Assembly: GCA_016776505.1 (NCBI GenBank)
Contig: JADHTG010000008.1
Location: 1 to 64,000 of the forward strand
Direction: 5' to 3'
DNA from: Bacteroidota bacterium
GTDB lineage: Bacteria > Bacteroidota > Bacteroidia > CAILMK01 > JAAYUY01
DNA: 64,000 nucleotides
This document shows, in pieces, positions 1 through 9,434 of this stretch. The stretch's first letter is position 1; each line of letters opens with the position of its first letter. The notes beneath the pieces are model-generated. The model was not told the origin of the DNA. It ran no database searches and saw only the letters and a list, made by a program, of their open reading frames with translations. The position numbers and the translations under genes are program-made.

Positions 1-25
1 TTTGAGATTCCGGATATTCCTCGTT

Positions 26-88
26 CCTCGAAATTCCGGAATGACGTACGATGGAGCATATTTTCGTGCCTCGAAATTCCGGAATGAC
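26..88. repeat. Two direct copies of a 20-bp repeat
   Basis: The 20-mer cctcgaaattccggaatgac occurs at 26-45 and again, identical, at 69-88 (43-bp period). A degenerate copy (gattccggatattcctcg) precedes them at about 7-23. The core ttccggaa is palindromic. Nothing in 1-180 looks coding. The pattern resembles a dispersed intergenic repeat family at the edge of a longer array, but only this end is visible. Confidence 0.6.
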
Positions 89-180
89 TGACAAATGGGA
101 GAGATTCACCATTCCAATTGTTTCTCTTAGCTTGAAGCTACAAACAGCCTCTAATCAAGTCAGGAAAGATTGTGTAATAA

Positions 181-861
181 CTACTCATTTATCTTCACCC
201 ATTCATCATAATCCAGAATCTCCTCCAGCTCAAAGGTGATAAAAACATCCGGGTATTTCTGAATGGATTTGTAAAGGCCAATACCTTCAAGATGATAGCT
301 GGTACGCGTTAGTTTTCTTTTATTTGTCTTTCCGACAGGATTGTATTCTTTGACGATGATTTTATCCGTAAAAGTATAGGTGAGATGTTTTGCTTTTTGA
401 AATTCAAGGCTGTCTGTAATAGATGCAGAAGTTCGGATTCGCTTGAGTTTCTTTTCAGTGTTTTTAATGGTCCAAACGTAGTGAAGTTTATTCCCAATTT
501 TCCATGCGATGATGTCCGACTGCAAGATTTCAGACTTTTCATTATTGATTTTTTGTATTTGTTCCATTAATTCTACACCCTGACAGCTGATTTTAACTTT
601 CCATAACTGATCGGGTTGAAGATTTTCGTTATAGCTCTCCTGATAAACAAATGTGTCAGAATTTTCAATGCTTGCCCAATAGACCTGGTACAAATTACTC
701 ATGTAATAGAAGTTTTGATAGACTTTGTAGCAGTAGACTTTTTTTGATTTTATCAAGCTGTCAACAGGGTAGTAGACAGATTTATATCGATTGACTTCAG
801 CTTGAGAGAATGAATGAAATGAGCATAAAATGAAATATACCAGAATTACAAATGGTTTCAT
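181..861 (-). CDS. Hypothetical exported protein, 227 aa
   Basis: I do not recognise the family. The protein starts with a clear Sec signal peptide (MKPFVILVYFILCSFHSFSQ, cleavage near residue 20), followed by a charged, beta-rich periplasmic or secreted domain with many Tyr and Lys residues and no obvious catalytic motif. An upstream in-frame start would add 26 residues, but that extension would bury the signal peptide, and a TATCTTTG promoter element lies inside it. The ATG at 861 is therefore preferred. The gene lies 3' of the dcw terminator and appears to be transcribed separately. Its 3' end faces the 20-bp repeat region. Confidence 0.7.
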   Translation of the reverse strand: MKPFVILVYFILCSFHSFSQAEVNRYKSVYYPVDSLIKSKKVYCYKVYQNFYYMSNLYQVYWASIENSDTFVYQESYNENLQPDQLWKVKISCQGVELMEQIQKINNEKSEILQSDIIAWKIGNKLHYVWTIKNTEKKLKRIRTSASITDSLEFQKAKHLTYTFTDKIIVKEYNPVGKTNKRKLTRTSYHLEGIGLYKSIQKYPDVFITFELEEILDYDEWVKINE

Positions 862-866
862 GATAG

Positions 867-874
867 CAAAGATA
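867..874 (-). promoter_or_regulatory. Bacteroidota -7 element TATCTTTG, 5 nt before an ATG
   Basis: The minus strand reads TATCTTTG, an exact match to the Bacteroidota -7 consensus TAnnTTTG, separated by only five bases from the ATG of the exported protein. Transcription would begin at or next to the start codon, giving a leaderless mRNA. No TTG is visible at the expected -33 distance, so the call rests on the -7 element alone. Confidence 0.5.
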
Positions 875-937
875 ATACATGTGGTTTTGGTATTATATGC
901 ATTATTATCATCAACCGCATCACAGATGCACTTGAAC

Positions 938-965
938 AAAAAAAAGGTAACCCTTCAGGGCTACC
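938..965 (-). terminator. Rho-independent terminator after ftsZ
   Basis: On the minus strand GGTAGCCC pairs with GGGTTACC (one G-T pair) around a TGAA loop, followed by a run of eight T. It sits 34 bases beyond the ftsZ stop and closes the dcw transcript. Confidence 0.88.
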
Positions 966-998
966 CTTTCCAATAGATATGGCTTTTTCTATTTAATT

Positions 999-2330
999 CT
1001 AATCTACATTGTCGTTTAGAAATGAATTATCTTCACGAATTTCCGGTTTCTTTTCCTTTTCATCTTCTTCTAAAATAAAACGTGAGATTTCACTTTCGGA
1101 ACTATGGGGTGTATCCTTAAGCTTGACATTTCGTCTTACATAAGCAGGAGTTTTTTCATATTTTTCCAAAACACTGGGGTTGCGAATGCTGTAACTCATT
1201 TCTTTTAGTCGTTCTTCTTCTTCAGAATCTTTAATAAATGGCTCATTCGAAGATGGAAACAGGCTGAGTTGCTTATCCCTGTCCTCTGTATAAGTTTCAT
1301 CATCAAGAGGATAAACTACTTTTTCCTGTCCTTCCTCTTGATTTTCCTGTTCTTCAACAATTCGCTCTCCATCAAGCGAAGTGGCTATGATCGTAATGGA
1401 TAATGATTCTCCAGTACTTTCGTTGCAACAATGTCCGAATTTCATGTCGACATCACTACCCACCTCTTTCCTGATATAATTTGTAATTTTAGTAAGTTCA
1501 TCAATTTTTACTTCCTCCGTTCCATAGGTCATATTAAGTAAAATATGTTTGGCGCCTCTGATATCTTTATCTTTGAGCAGGGGAGAGTCAAGTGCCTGTT
1601 GAACGGCCTTTTCAGCCCTGTCTTCACCTTCGGCACTGCCGTTACCCATGATGGCAGTTCCTGAATCTTTCATGATGTTTTTCACATCTTCAAAATCTAC
1701 ATTCATTTCTCCTGGAACGGTAATAATTTCAGCAATTCCCCTTGCTGCAGTAGCCAGTACATTATCGGCATGTGAAAATGCTTTTCCAATTCCTAATCCA
1801 TTGAACATCTCAAGAAGACGATCATTGCGAATGGTAATAAGAGCATCCACATAATTCTTAATTAATTCTATGCCATTTTCAGCAATTACCTTACGTTTAG
1901 GTCCTTCAAACTCGAATGGATAGGTAATAATGCCTACTGTTAAAATGCCCATTTCATTAGCGTATTTTGCTATGATTGGAGCCGCGCCGGTTCCCGTTCC
2001 ACCACCCATACCAGCAGTAATAAACAGCATTTTCGTTTTATCGCCAATGGCGGTCTTTATTTTGTCCATATCTTCCGTAGCCGCTTTTTCTCCCACTTCA
2101 GGATTACCGCCAACACCGCGTCCTCCGGTAATTCCACTTCCGATTTGGATTTTGTTTTCGACCGGACTTTTTTCCAAAGCCTGGTTATCCGTATTGCAGA
2201 CGATAAATTCTACCCCCTGAATACCTTCATTGTACATGAAGTTGACGGCATTTCCGCCACCACCTCCAACTCCAATTACCTTAATAATTGATGATTCCTG
2301 TTTTGGAATTTCAAAATTTAACTTAGCCAT
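999..2330 (-). CDS. ftsZ: Cell division protein FtsZ
   Basis: Tubulin-like GTPase that polymerises into the Z-ring at mid-cell and recruits the divisome. The GTP-binding glycine loop GGGTGTG is at residues 109-115, preceded by the N-terminal VGGGGGNAVN turn at 21-30. The T7-loop region follows with NVDFEDVKNIM. The long acidic C-terminal linker carries PAYVRRNVKLKD, and the protein ends in NSFLNDNVD, the short tail that binds FtsA in this phylum. At 443 aa it is longer than the E. coli protein because of the linker, as is usual in Bacteroidota. It is the last gene of the dcw cluster, 18 bp after ftsA. Confidence 0.98.
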   Translation of the reverse strand: MAKLNFEIPKQESSIIKVIGVGGGGGNAVNFMYNEGIQGVEFIVCNTDNQALEKSPVENKIQIGSGITGGRGVGGNPEVGEKAATEDMDKIKTAIGDKTKMLFITAGMGGGTGTGAAPIIAKYANEMGILTVGIITYPFEFEGPKRKVIAENGIELIKNYVDALITIRNDRLLEMFNGLGIGKAFSHADNVLATAARGIAEIITVPGEMNVDFEDVKNIMKDSGTAIMGNGSAEGEDRAEKAVQQALDSPLLKDKDIRGAKHILLNMTYGTEEVKIDELTKITNYIRKEVGSDVDMKFGHCCNESTGESLSITIIATSLDGERIVEEQENQEEGQEKVVYPLDDETYTEDRDKQLSLFPSSNEPFIKDSEEEERLKEMSYSIRNPSVLEKYEKTPAYVRRNVKLKDTPHSSESEISRFILEEDEKEKKPEIREDNSFLNDNVD

Positions 2331-2348
2331 AATTCTATTTTTAATGTT

Positions 2349-3611
2349 TTATTGTTCTTTAAAATCATCCTGACCATCTTCAAGCCAACTTTTTAAAGCC
2401 TTGAACAGGTTAGTTTTCTTCGAATCTGCCACTTTTTCTTCATTCATCATATTAGAAGGATTTTGTGCACCATAAAGAACAAGGCCTATTCCAGTGGCAA
2501 ACAATGGATTTCGAACTTCGGAGATCAATCCTTTCGATAAATGTTCAGTAGGATATCCAATACGTGCATCGATTGCTGTAACATATTCTACCAATTGGGG
2601 GAGGTGTCTTAGTTGTGAACCTCCGCCTGTCAGCACAATTCCACCTTGTAATTTCTTCTCAAATCCTGAACTTTTGATTTCAAAATGAACATGCTCAAAT
2701 ATTTCCTCCATCCGGGCCTGGATAATATGTGCCAGGTTTTTAACAGAAATCTCTCGAGGTTCCCTACCTCTTAAGCCTGGAATTGAAATGATTTCATTGT
2801 CTCGTGCTTCATTTGAAAGTGCTGATCCAAATTTTACTTTCATCATTTCAGCCTGCTTTTTCATCACATTACAACCTTCCTTGATATCATTGGTGATTAT
2901 TTCTCCACCCAATGGAATAACTGCCGTATGCCGTATGATACCATCCTGGAATATGGCCAGGTCTGTAGTCCCTCCTCCAATATCAATCAGCGCTACTCCT
3001 GCTTCTTTTTCTTCCGAGCTAAGAACAGCTTCAGCAGAAGCAATGGGCTCAAGAACCAACCCGGACACATCCAGCTTTGCTTTATTTACACAACGATCGA
3101 TATTTTTTGTAGCCGTTACCTGACCTGTAATGATATGAAAATTACCCTCCAGGCGTACACCTGAAGTACCAATGGGATCTTTTATCCCCCTTTCGTTGTC
3201 AACAATATAATCCTGTGGTATGATGTGTATGATTACCTCTCCGGGATCGAGAACAACTTTATGCATATCCTGGATTAAGCGATCGAGATCATCCTGATTG
3301 ATCTCATCTTCCCCGTTATTCCGTGTTATTTGCCCCCGATGATGGAGACATTTAATGTGCTGACCGGCAATTCCCACCTGGACGATCTTAATATTCACAT
3401 CAGATTTTCGCGAAGCTTGCTCAACGGCTTGCATGATTGCATCAACAGTTCGATCAATATTTACTACAACTCCCCGAAGAACTGCATCCCGGGTTTCAGT
3501 AAGGCCAACTCCCATGATATTAATCTTATCAGCTTCAGCTCGTTCAGCAACAATGACTGCGATCTTTGTGGTCCCAATGTCTAAACCGACAATGATTTCT
3601 TTCTCTTTCAT
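2349..3611 (-). CDS. ftsA: Cell division protein FtsA
   Basis: Actin-like ATPase that tethers FtsZ filaments to the inner membrane and recruits later division proteins. The phosphate-1 loop LDIGTTK is at residues 10-16, the phosphate-2 motif DIGGGTTDLAIF near 210, and the adenosine motif LTGGGSQLR near 325. The C-terminal stretch NLFKALKSWLE has the amphipathic pattern of the membrane-targeting helix. Its 420 aa is normal length. The start lies 2 bases after the ftsQ stop, so translation of the two is probably coupled. Confidence 0.97.
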   Translation of the reverse strand: MKEKEIIVGLDIGTTKIAVIVAERAEADKINIMGVGLTETRDAVLRGVVVNIDRTVDAIMQAVEQASRKSDVNIKIVQVGIAGQHIKCLHHRGQITRNNGEDEINQDDLDRLIQDMHKVVLDPGEVIIHIIPQDYIVDNERGIKDPIGTSGVRLEGNFHIITGQVTATKNIDRCVNKAKLDVSGLVLEPIASAEAVLSSEEKEAGVALIDIGGGTTDLAIFQDGIIRHTAVIPLGGEIITNDIKEGCNVMKKQAEMMKVKFGSALSNEARDNEIISIPGLRGREPREISVKNLAHIIQARMEEIFEHVHFEIKSSGFEKKLQGGIVLTGGGSQLRHLPQLVEYVTAIDARIGYPTEHLSKGLISEVRNPLFATGIGLVLYGAQNPSNMMNEEKVADSKKTNLFKALKSWLEDGQDDFKEQ

Positions 3612-3613
3612 AT

Positions 3614-4393
3614 CTATTTTTTGTTTAATACAATTTGATTACTAAATCTTAAGTCTACTTTGTTATATTTATTCCAGCCTTCAAAAGGCAAAATTCTCTT
3701 ATAAAATATCTTCAGTTTTTTGAATTTCATTTCCATGTGATCGAGAGTACCAAATTCAATTGTAAAATCCTCTATTTTCGGTACCAGGACAACTTCCCCA
3801 TCATACTTAATATGAATTTGCCCGATCAGGGCATCCAAAAACTTATCCCGTTTAATAAAATCTGCCAGTTTAAATAACTGATGTTCGAAATTTGTGTTTC
3901 TTGAGGCTTTTTCAATGAATCCGGTAGCAATTAGAATCCGGACAGTGTGCTTTGATGAAAGAGGCATATGCACCCCATCTTTATCGATGTAATAGTTTTG
4001 CCCCGAAGATGACATAATTCGCAATACAGGTTTTCTGTGGAATACATCTATGTAAAGATTACCCGCCAGGTCAAAATAAACCTCTGCATTTTCAACAAAT
4101 TGATTCCGGATCAATCCGGTTTCAAGCTCTTTGGTATTTATTTCGCTCAGATTCAGGCCTTTTAAAGGTCTCCCACTGCTTGTCATTAAATTATTTGTTA
4201 TATCCTCCTGATCCAGAAATCTGTTGTCGTTTTCAGGATAAATTCGAATGCTTACTTCGTGGCACACTTGCTCCCTGGCAGACTTTTCAGCAAATGAAAC
4301 AAATACAAACAGAACCACAATAAACAGGGAGAAGACCAGGTAGATCTTTACTTGTTTAAATAATCCGGATAATATGATTCTGATTTTCTTCAT
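3614..4393 (-). CDS. ftsQ: Cell division protein FtsQ (POTRA domain)
   Basis: Bitopic inner-membrane divisome protein linking the cytoplasmic ring to septal wall synthesis through FtsB/FtsL-type partners. A short basic cytoplasmic N-terminus (MKKIRIILSGLFKQVK) precedes one membrane segment at about residues 17-35. A POTRA-type domain (about 45-125) and a beta-rich FtsQ domain follow in the periplasm. Sequence identity in this family is low. The call relies on topology, 259-aa length and position between murC and ftsA, where ftsQ lies in this phylum. murC ends one base upstream. Confidence 0.9.
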   Translation of the reverse strand: MKKIRIILSGLFKQVKIYLVFSLFIVVLFVFVSFAEKSAREQVCHEVSIRIYPENDNRFLDQEDITNNLMTSSGRPLKGLNLSEINTKELETGLIRNQFVENAEVYFDLAGNLYIDVFHRKPVLRIMSSSGQNYYIDKDGVHMPLSSKHTVRILIATGFIEKASRNTNFEHQLFKLADFIKRDKFLDALIGQIHIKYDGEVVLVPKIEDFTIEFGTLDHMEMKFKKLKIFYKRILPFEGWNKYNKVDLRFSNQIVLNKK

Positions 4394-4394
4394 C

Positions 4395-5777
4395 TTATCT
4401 TTTCAACAGTATTTGTTTTATAGGTTCTACCAATCGGTCAATATCACCAGCCCCTAAAGTGACAAAAATCTCATTTTCATCCTCACTTAAAAGTTGTAAT
4501 AATTGATCTTTTGAGGCGACACACTTAGAATCAGTGTTTATTATGGATAGAAGTAATTCTGAATTAATTCCGTCAATGGGTATTTCTCTTGCCGGGTAGA
4601 TATCAAGCAATATGATATGGTCGAGTTCAGACAATACCTTGGCAAAATCTTTTAACAGATCCCTTGTTCTGCTGTATAAGTGTGGTTGGAATACACCCGT
4701 TATAGGCTTTCCGGGAAACAGTTCCTGGAGGGTTTGAATAGTAAAAAGAAGCTCTCCGGGATGGTGAGCATAATCATCAACAAAAATGCAATCTGGCTTT
4801 TTAATAATGAATTCAAACCGTCTTTTGACACCTTTAAAGGATTCGAAAGCTGCTTTTATTTTTTCATTATCCTGGATGAACTCATTGACTACTGCATATG
4901 CAGCTATTGCATTGAGTATATTATGCCTTCCTGCAACCTGGAGTTTAATATCCTCTATAAAAGCTACCCGTGAAAGAATGTCAAATAAATAAATTCCTTC
5001 TGAAACCCGGATATTGATCCCATTAAAATCATAATTTCCACCCAAGCCATATGTATTGATATTTTTCAGTTTCCCGGGATTGATTTTAATTGCAGTATCT
5101 GATTTTATAAGTTTTCCATTTGGTTTGATCCCGTTCGAAAATTCCTGAAAGCCTTTTAGCAATTCAGAATAGTTGCCATAAATATCCAGATGGTCTGGAT
5201 CTATCGAAGTAATGATCGCGATGTTGGGTTTTAATGATAAGAATGATCGGTCGAATTCATCCGCTTCGACCACCATCAAATTACAAGCCGGATCTTCAGC
5301 TGAAAGGTAGTTGGTGTGATAATTTGAAGAAATTCCGCCTAAAAGAGCGTAACAGTCTATTTTACAAGATTTAAGCAAATGAGCGATCATCCAGGCAGTG
5401 GTTGTTTTGCCATGAGTTCCGGCCACAGCAATTGTAAATTTATTTTGACTGATCAAGCCCAGGATTTCAGCCCTTTTGCAAACTGTATATCCCTTTTCCT
5501 TAAAATAATTTAGTTCTTTATGTTCAGCTGGAATTGCAGGTGTAAACACTACAAGTCTGCTTTTTTGCTTTTCAAGAAATGTGGCAGGAATAAGATCGAC
5601 ATCATCAGAATAATGAATAGGTATTCCCTCTTTTTCCAGTGATTGAGTGATATCAGAGGGGGTTTTATCATATCCAGATACTACAAGTCCCAGATCAATG
5701 AAATACCTGGCCAGGGCACTCATCCCAATACCTCCTATTCCAATGAAATAAACCTGTTTGTACTGTTTTAAATTCAT
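4395..5777 (-). CDS. murC: UDP-N-acetylmuramate--L-alanine ligase MurC
   Basis: Adds L-Ala to UDP-MurNAc using ATP, the first amino-acid step of the cytoplasmic peptidoglycan stem peptide. An N-terminal Rossmann-like UDP-binding domain with GIGGIGMSALA (residues 13-23) is followed by the Mur ligase P-loop GTHGKTT at 120-126. The central domain has EADEFDRSFL and the C-terminal domain has VDDYAHHPGEL, both typical of MurC. It is full length at 460 aa. Its start overlaps the murG stop by 4 bases (ATGA), indicating translational coupling. Confidence 0.97.
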   Translation of the reverse strand: MNLKQYKQVYFIGIGGIGMSALARYFIDLGLVVSGYDKTPSDITQSLEKEGIPIHYSDDVDLIPATFLEKQKSRLVVFTPAIPAEHKELNYFKEKGYTVCKRAEILGLISQNKFTIAVAGTHGKTTTAWMIAHLLKSCKIDCYALLGGISSNYHTNYLSAEDPACNLMVVEADEFDRSFLSLKPNIAIITSIDPDHLDIYGNYSELLKGFQEFSNGIKPNGKLIKSDTAIKINPGKLKNINTYGLGGNYDFNGINIRVSEGIYLFDILSRVAFIEDIKLQVAGRHNILNAIAAYAVVNEFIQDNEKIKAAFESFKGVKRRFEFIIKKPDCIFVDDYAHHPGELLFTIQTLQELFPGKPITGVFQPHLYSRTRDLLKDFAKVLSELDHIILLDIYPAREIPIDGINSELLLSIINTDSKCVASKDQLLQLLSEDENEIFVTLGAGDIDRLVEPIKQILLKR

Positions 5778-6901
5778 CTCTTCTTCATCAATTTTTCTAT
5801 TTCATTCACTATTTCTGATGTTGAATCGGCTTTAGCAAAAGTTCCGATGTTTTTTCTTAATTCTGCCAATAGATTTTCGTTATTCATTGCACTTACTACG
5901 GTAGAAGATAATTTTTCAATAGCCACATCATCACTAAGTATCAAGGCAGCTTTTTTGTCAACCAGTGCCAAGGCATTTTTGGTCTGATGATCTTCGGCTA
6001 CATTGGGAGAAGGAACCAACAAACAGGCTTTTTCAAGAACTGCTAATTCCGAAATGCTTATTGCTCCTGCCCGGCTGACAACCATATCTGCAATTGCGTA
6101 TGCCTCTCCCATATTATTAATAAATGGACCAATCCAGCTGCCGGACCGGGATGCAAGCTGATCAGCTTTTTTGATCTCCTGGTAATAACTGCCTGTTTGC
6201 CAGATTAACTGTATTTGGTTATCCTTAAAGTTTTCAATGCCAAATAAGATGGACTGGTTAATGGTTTTTGCCCCTAAGCTACCACCTGTCACCAGGAGGG
6301 TTTTTTTGTTTTTATCCAATCCAAAATTCTCATAGTATTTGTCTTTGTTTTCCAGTGGCATTTTTATGTCTTTCCTGATGGGGTTTCCTGTAATTGAGAT
6401 CTTGGCTGCCGGGAAATATTTTTCCATCCCAGGATAAACGGTGCACACTTTATCAACATGGCGGGCAAGCAATTTATTGGAAATACCGGGAAAAAAATTC
6501 TGTTCCTGGATCAGAGTGGGGATGTTCCTTTTTGCTGCCATAAACAGTAACGGGAAGCTGGCATATCCTCCTGTTCCAACAGCCACATGAGGTCTGAATT
6601 TTCGCAGTATCCGCTTTGATTTGATAAGACTTTCAATCAATTTAAACGGTAGGCTGATGTTTTTCAAAAGATTTTTGCGCTGGAATCCACTAATCCATAA
6701 TCCCTTTATTTCAAATCCTGAAAGTGGGACTTTCTCCATTTCTATTTTTCCATTGGCTCCAACAAAAAGAAATTCAGCATCGGGGAATCTCTCTTTCAGC
6801 TGATTTGCAATGGCAATGGCCGGGAACAAATGACCACCGGTTCCACCTCCGCTAAGTATAAAACGGTAAGGAGAGGACGGTATGTTATTTTGAAGATTCA
6901 T
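5774..6901 (-). CDS. murG: UDP-GlcNAc:lipid I N-acetylglucosaminyltransferase MurG
   Basis: Membrane-associated GT-B transferase that adds GlcNAc to lipid I to make lipid II on the inner leaflet. The glycine-rich signature SGGGTGGHLFPAIA is near the N-terminus (residues 17-30). The C-terminal donor-binding part has VTGGSLGAKTINQ, SRAGAISISELA and the LVPSPNVAEDHQTKNA loop. The 375-aa length is normal. It overlaps ftsW and murC by 4 bases each, so all three are probably translated in step. Confidence 0.97.
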   Translation of the reverse strand: MNLQNNIPSSPYRFILSGGGTGGHLFPAIAIANQLKERFPDAEFLFVGANGKIEMEKVPLSGFEIKGLWISGFQRKNLLKNISLPFKLIESLIKSKRILRKFRPHVAVGTGGYASFPLLFMAAKRNIPTLIQEQNFFPGISNKLLARHVDKVCTVYPGMEKYFPAAKISITGNPIRKDIKMPLENKDKYYENFGLDKNKKTLLVTGGSLGAKTINQSILFGIENFKDNQIQLIWQTGSYYQEIKKADQLASRSGSWIGPFINNMGEAYAIADMVVSRAGAISISELAVLEKACLLVPSPNVAEDHQTKNALALVDKKAALILSDDVAIEKLSSTVVSAMNNENLLAELRKNIGTFAKADSTSEIVNEIEKLMKKR

Positions 6902-8049
6902 GCTATTTCCAATTGCAAATCATTTTTATTATTATCTTCAATATGCCTGCTTACACTTAATATAATTCCAAGAGAAACACTGGTAAATACAACCGAAGTT
7001 CCTCCCATACTAACCATGGGCAATGTGAGTCCTGTTACCGGGAGTAAATTACTGGCTACTCCCATATTGATAAATGCCTGGAGCACCAGGCTCATGCAGA
7101 GTCCAACTGACAGCAATGCCCCAAAGGCATTAGGTGAATTGATCACGATCCGGATAGTCCTGAACAGCAACCATAAATAGAGAAAAATGATGAATAAACC
7201 GCCTATAAATCCCCACTCTTCAATCAGAATGGAGTATATGAAATCAGAATATGGATTTGGCAAAAAACTTTTTTGAACACTGCTGCCCGGACCTTTGCCA
7301 ATGATCTCTCCACGTGCAATTGCTATTTTGGATTGTATTGCCTGGTATGAATCTCCACTTTTATTGAAGTAGCTTTCCATTCTTGCTTCCCATGTACTTA
7401 TTCGCCCCGGACTACCCAGCTTGATGGCCAGAAAAACAGAAAGACTTCCAATTATTAATATGGTGGCAATAAAAAGTGAAATATGTTTAAAACTCACACG
7501 ACCTATAAACAACATTAAAATACTTGATACGAATAATAATGCTGCTGTCGACAAATCAGATGGTGCAATGAAAGCACAAATACCAATAATAGCTGCAGCC
7601 ATTGGAAGAAATCCTTTTTTAAAGTCTTTTATAACAGCCTGTTTTTTTGAAAGCATTCTGGCTAAATACATGATAAGGGCTAGTTTGGCAAGATCGGATG
7701 TTTGGAATGTAAGATTCGTTCCGGGAACCATCAACCAGCGTTTTGCTTCATTAATGTCAGGGCCAAAGATATAGGTGACAAGAAGCAGGGGAAATGAAAT
7801 GTACAGTAATATCTGGGCAATACGTGAAAAGTAGATATAGTTGACCAGATGTGTCCCATACATGAACAGAAGACCAATGATTATAAAGCCAATCTGACGA
7901 AACAGGTAATATTCCATATTTCCGGCTCGCTTGCTGTAACCCAAAGAAGCACTTGAACTATACACCATAATAGCAGAAATCACCGTCAGCATTAATACCA
8001 CTAACCAGATGTGAATATCTCCTTTAATTCGTGTTAAGATCCAATTCAT
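6898..8049 (-). CDS. ftsW: Septal peptidoglycan glycosyltransferase FtsW (SEDS family)
   Basis: Polytopic SEDS protein that polymerises lipid II at the septum together with its transpeptidase partner FtsI. About ten hydrophobic membrane segments are visible across 383 residues. The family signature region IARGEIIGKGPGSSVQKSF and the following LPNPYSDFIYSILIEEWG are well preserved, as is the late GLTLPMVSMGGTSVV segment. Two SEDS proteins, FtsW and RodA, exist in most rods. The dcw location favours FtsW. It starts 32 bp after murD. Confidence 0.95.
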   Translation of the reverse strand: MNWILTRIKGDIHIWLVVLMLTVISAIMVYSSSASLGYSKRAGNMEYYLFRQIGFIIIGLLFMYGTHLVNYIYFSRIAQILLYISFPLLLVTYIFGPDINEAKRWLMVPGTNLTFQTSDLAKLALIMYLARMLSKKQAVIKDFKKGFLPMAAAIIGICAFIAPSDLSTAALLFVSSILMLFIGRVSFKHISLFIATILIIGSLSVFLAIKLGSPGRISTWEARMESYFNKSGDSYQAIQSKIAIARGEIIGKGPGSSVQKSFLPNPYSDFIYSILIEEWGFIGGLFIIFLYLWLLFRTIRIVINSPNAFGALLSVGLCMSLVLQAFINMGVASNLLPVTGLTLPMVSMGGTSVVFTSVSLGIILSVSRHIEDNNKNDLQLEIA

Positions 8050-8081
8050 TTTTACTCCTTAGTCATGTTTAAAAAGAAAAA

Positions 8082-9434
8082 TTACAAGTTTTTCACAGCG
8101 TTTTTAAATTGATCACCGCGGTCTTCATAGTTTTTAAATAAGTCGAAGCTTGCACAGCCCGGTGAAAGCAAAATAACCTCTCCGGGTATCGCCATTCGAA
8201 ATCCTATTTCAACCGCATCACTCATGGAGGTTGTTTCAAAAATCATCTCTATCTCATCGCTAAATGCTTCAAGAATTTTCTTATTATCTACTCCCAGGCA
8301 GATAATTCCTCTGACTTTTTCTTTTACCAATGGTATTATTTCGTCATAGTTATTGCCTTTGTCAATTCCTCCGACTATCCAGATCACTTTTTTATTCATG
8401 CTTTCCAAAGCATACCACACTGCATTTAGGTTTGTTGCTTTAGAATCGTTGACAAACTCCTTCCCCTGAATTTTAGCAATAAACTCAAGTCGATGTTCAA
8501 TGTTCTGAAAAGTAGACAGGCTGCTTCTCAGGACATCATCTTTTAATTCTAATGCGCAAGCTGCCGTGGAAGCTGCCATTGAATTGTAACGATTGTGTTT
8601 TCCTACTAGGGATAAAATATTCATATCTATATCTACTTTTAATTGTTCGTTGATTTTGATTTTTATCAATTCGTTTTCCAGCCATGCTCCCAAATTCAGT
8701 TTTTGTTCCTGAGTAAACGGAAGTCGCTGACCTTTTGACTTCAGGTGGCCAATATATTTCATGGTGATCTCATCGTCCTGATCATAGATAAAGTAGTCTT
8801 CTTTGGTTTGATTCCATGCAATTCTCATTTTGGAAAGTGCATATTCCTCCAGGTGATAATGGTATCGGTCCAGGTGATCTGGTGTGATGTTGAGCAGAAT
8901 AGCGATGTGGCTTTTGAATTCAATGATGTAATCAAGCTGAAAACTGCTTAATTCCAGCACGATATAATCAAAAGATTCTTCAGCCACCCTTCGGGCAAAG
9001 CTAACTCCCACATTTCCACCATAAGTGACATTTAAACCTGCATTTTTTAGAATATGATGTGTGAGGAGTGTAGTGGTCGTTTTACCGTTGCTGCCGGTAA
9101 TACTGATTATTTTCGCCTGTGTAAAATAGCTGGCAAACTCAATTTCAGATATTACAGGAATATTTTTCTTTGAGATGGCTTGCATCACTTCGCTACTTTC
9201 TTTAATGCCCGGGCTTTTAATAATCAGATCGGCATCCAGTATTTGGGTCATGTTATGGTTTGATTCCTCAAAATCGATATGTCTTTCAATCAGTTCATCT
9301 TTGAATAATTTTTTCAATTCACCATTATCAGAAACGAAGACGTTAAAGCCCTTTTGAGCAGCGAGGATTGCTGCACCTGTACCACTTTCTCCAGCGCCTA
9401 AAACAACGATATGTTTAATGTTGCCTAAATCCAT
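8082..9434 (-). CDS. murD: UDP-N-acetylmuramoyl-L-alanine--D-glutamate ligase MurD
   Basis: Adds D-Glu to UDP-MurNAc-L-Ala. From the chosen start the N-terminal Rossmann motif VLGAGESGTGAA falls at residues 11-22 and the Mur ligase P-loop GSNGKTTT at about 114-121. The C-terminal domain carries FVNDSKATNLNA. A longer frame opens 19 codons upstream inside mraY, but the ATG at 9434 shares one base with the mraY stop (TAATG), typical termination-reinitiation spacing, and gives a normal 450-aa protein. Confidence 0.96.
   Translation of the reverse strand: MDLGNIKHIVVLGAGESGTGAAILAAQKGFNVFVSDNGELKKLFKDELIERHIDFEESNHNMTQILDADLIIKSPGIKESSEVMQAISKKNIPVISEIEFASYFTQAKIISITGSNGKTTTTLLTHHILKNAGLNVTYGGNVGVSFARRVAEESFDYIVLELSSFQLDYIIEFKSHIAILLNITPDHLDRYHYHLEEYALSKMRIAWNQTKEDYFIYDQDDEITMKYIGHLKSKGQRLPFTQEQKLNLGAWLENELIKIKINEQLKVDIDMNILSLVGKHNRYNSMAASTAACALELKDDVLRSSLSTFQNIEHRLEFIAKIQGKEFVNDSKATNLNAVWYALESMNKKVIWIVGGIDKGNNYDEIIPLVKEKVRGIICLGVDNKKILEAFSDEIEMIFETTSMSDAVEIGFRMAIPGEVILLSPGCASFDLFKNYEDRGDQFKNAVKNL

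Noticed and set aside
51-239. 62-aa frame starting in the 20-bp repeats
   Set aside because: The frame is built on repeat sequence and overlaps the exported-protein gene on the other strand.
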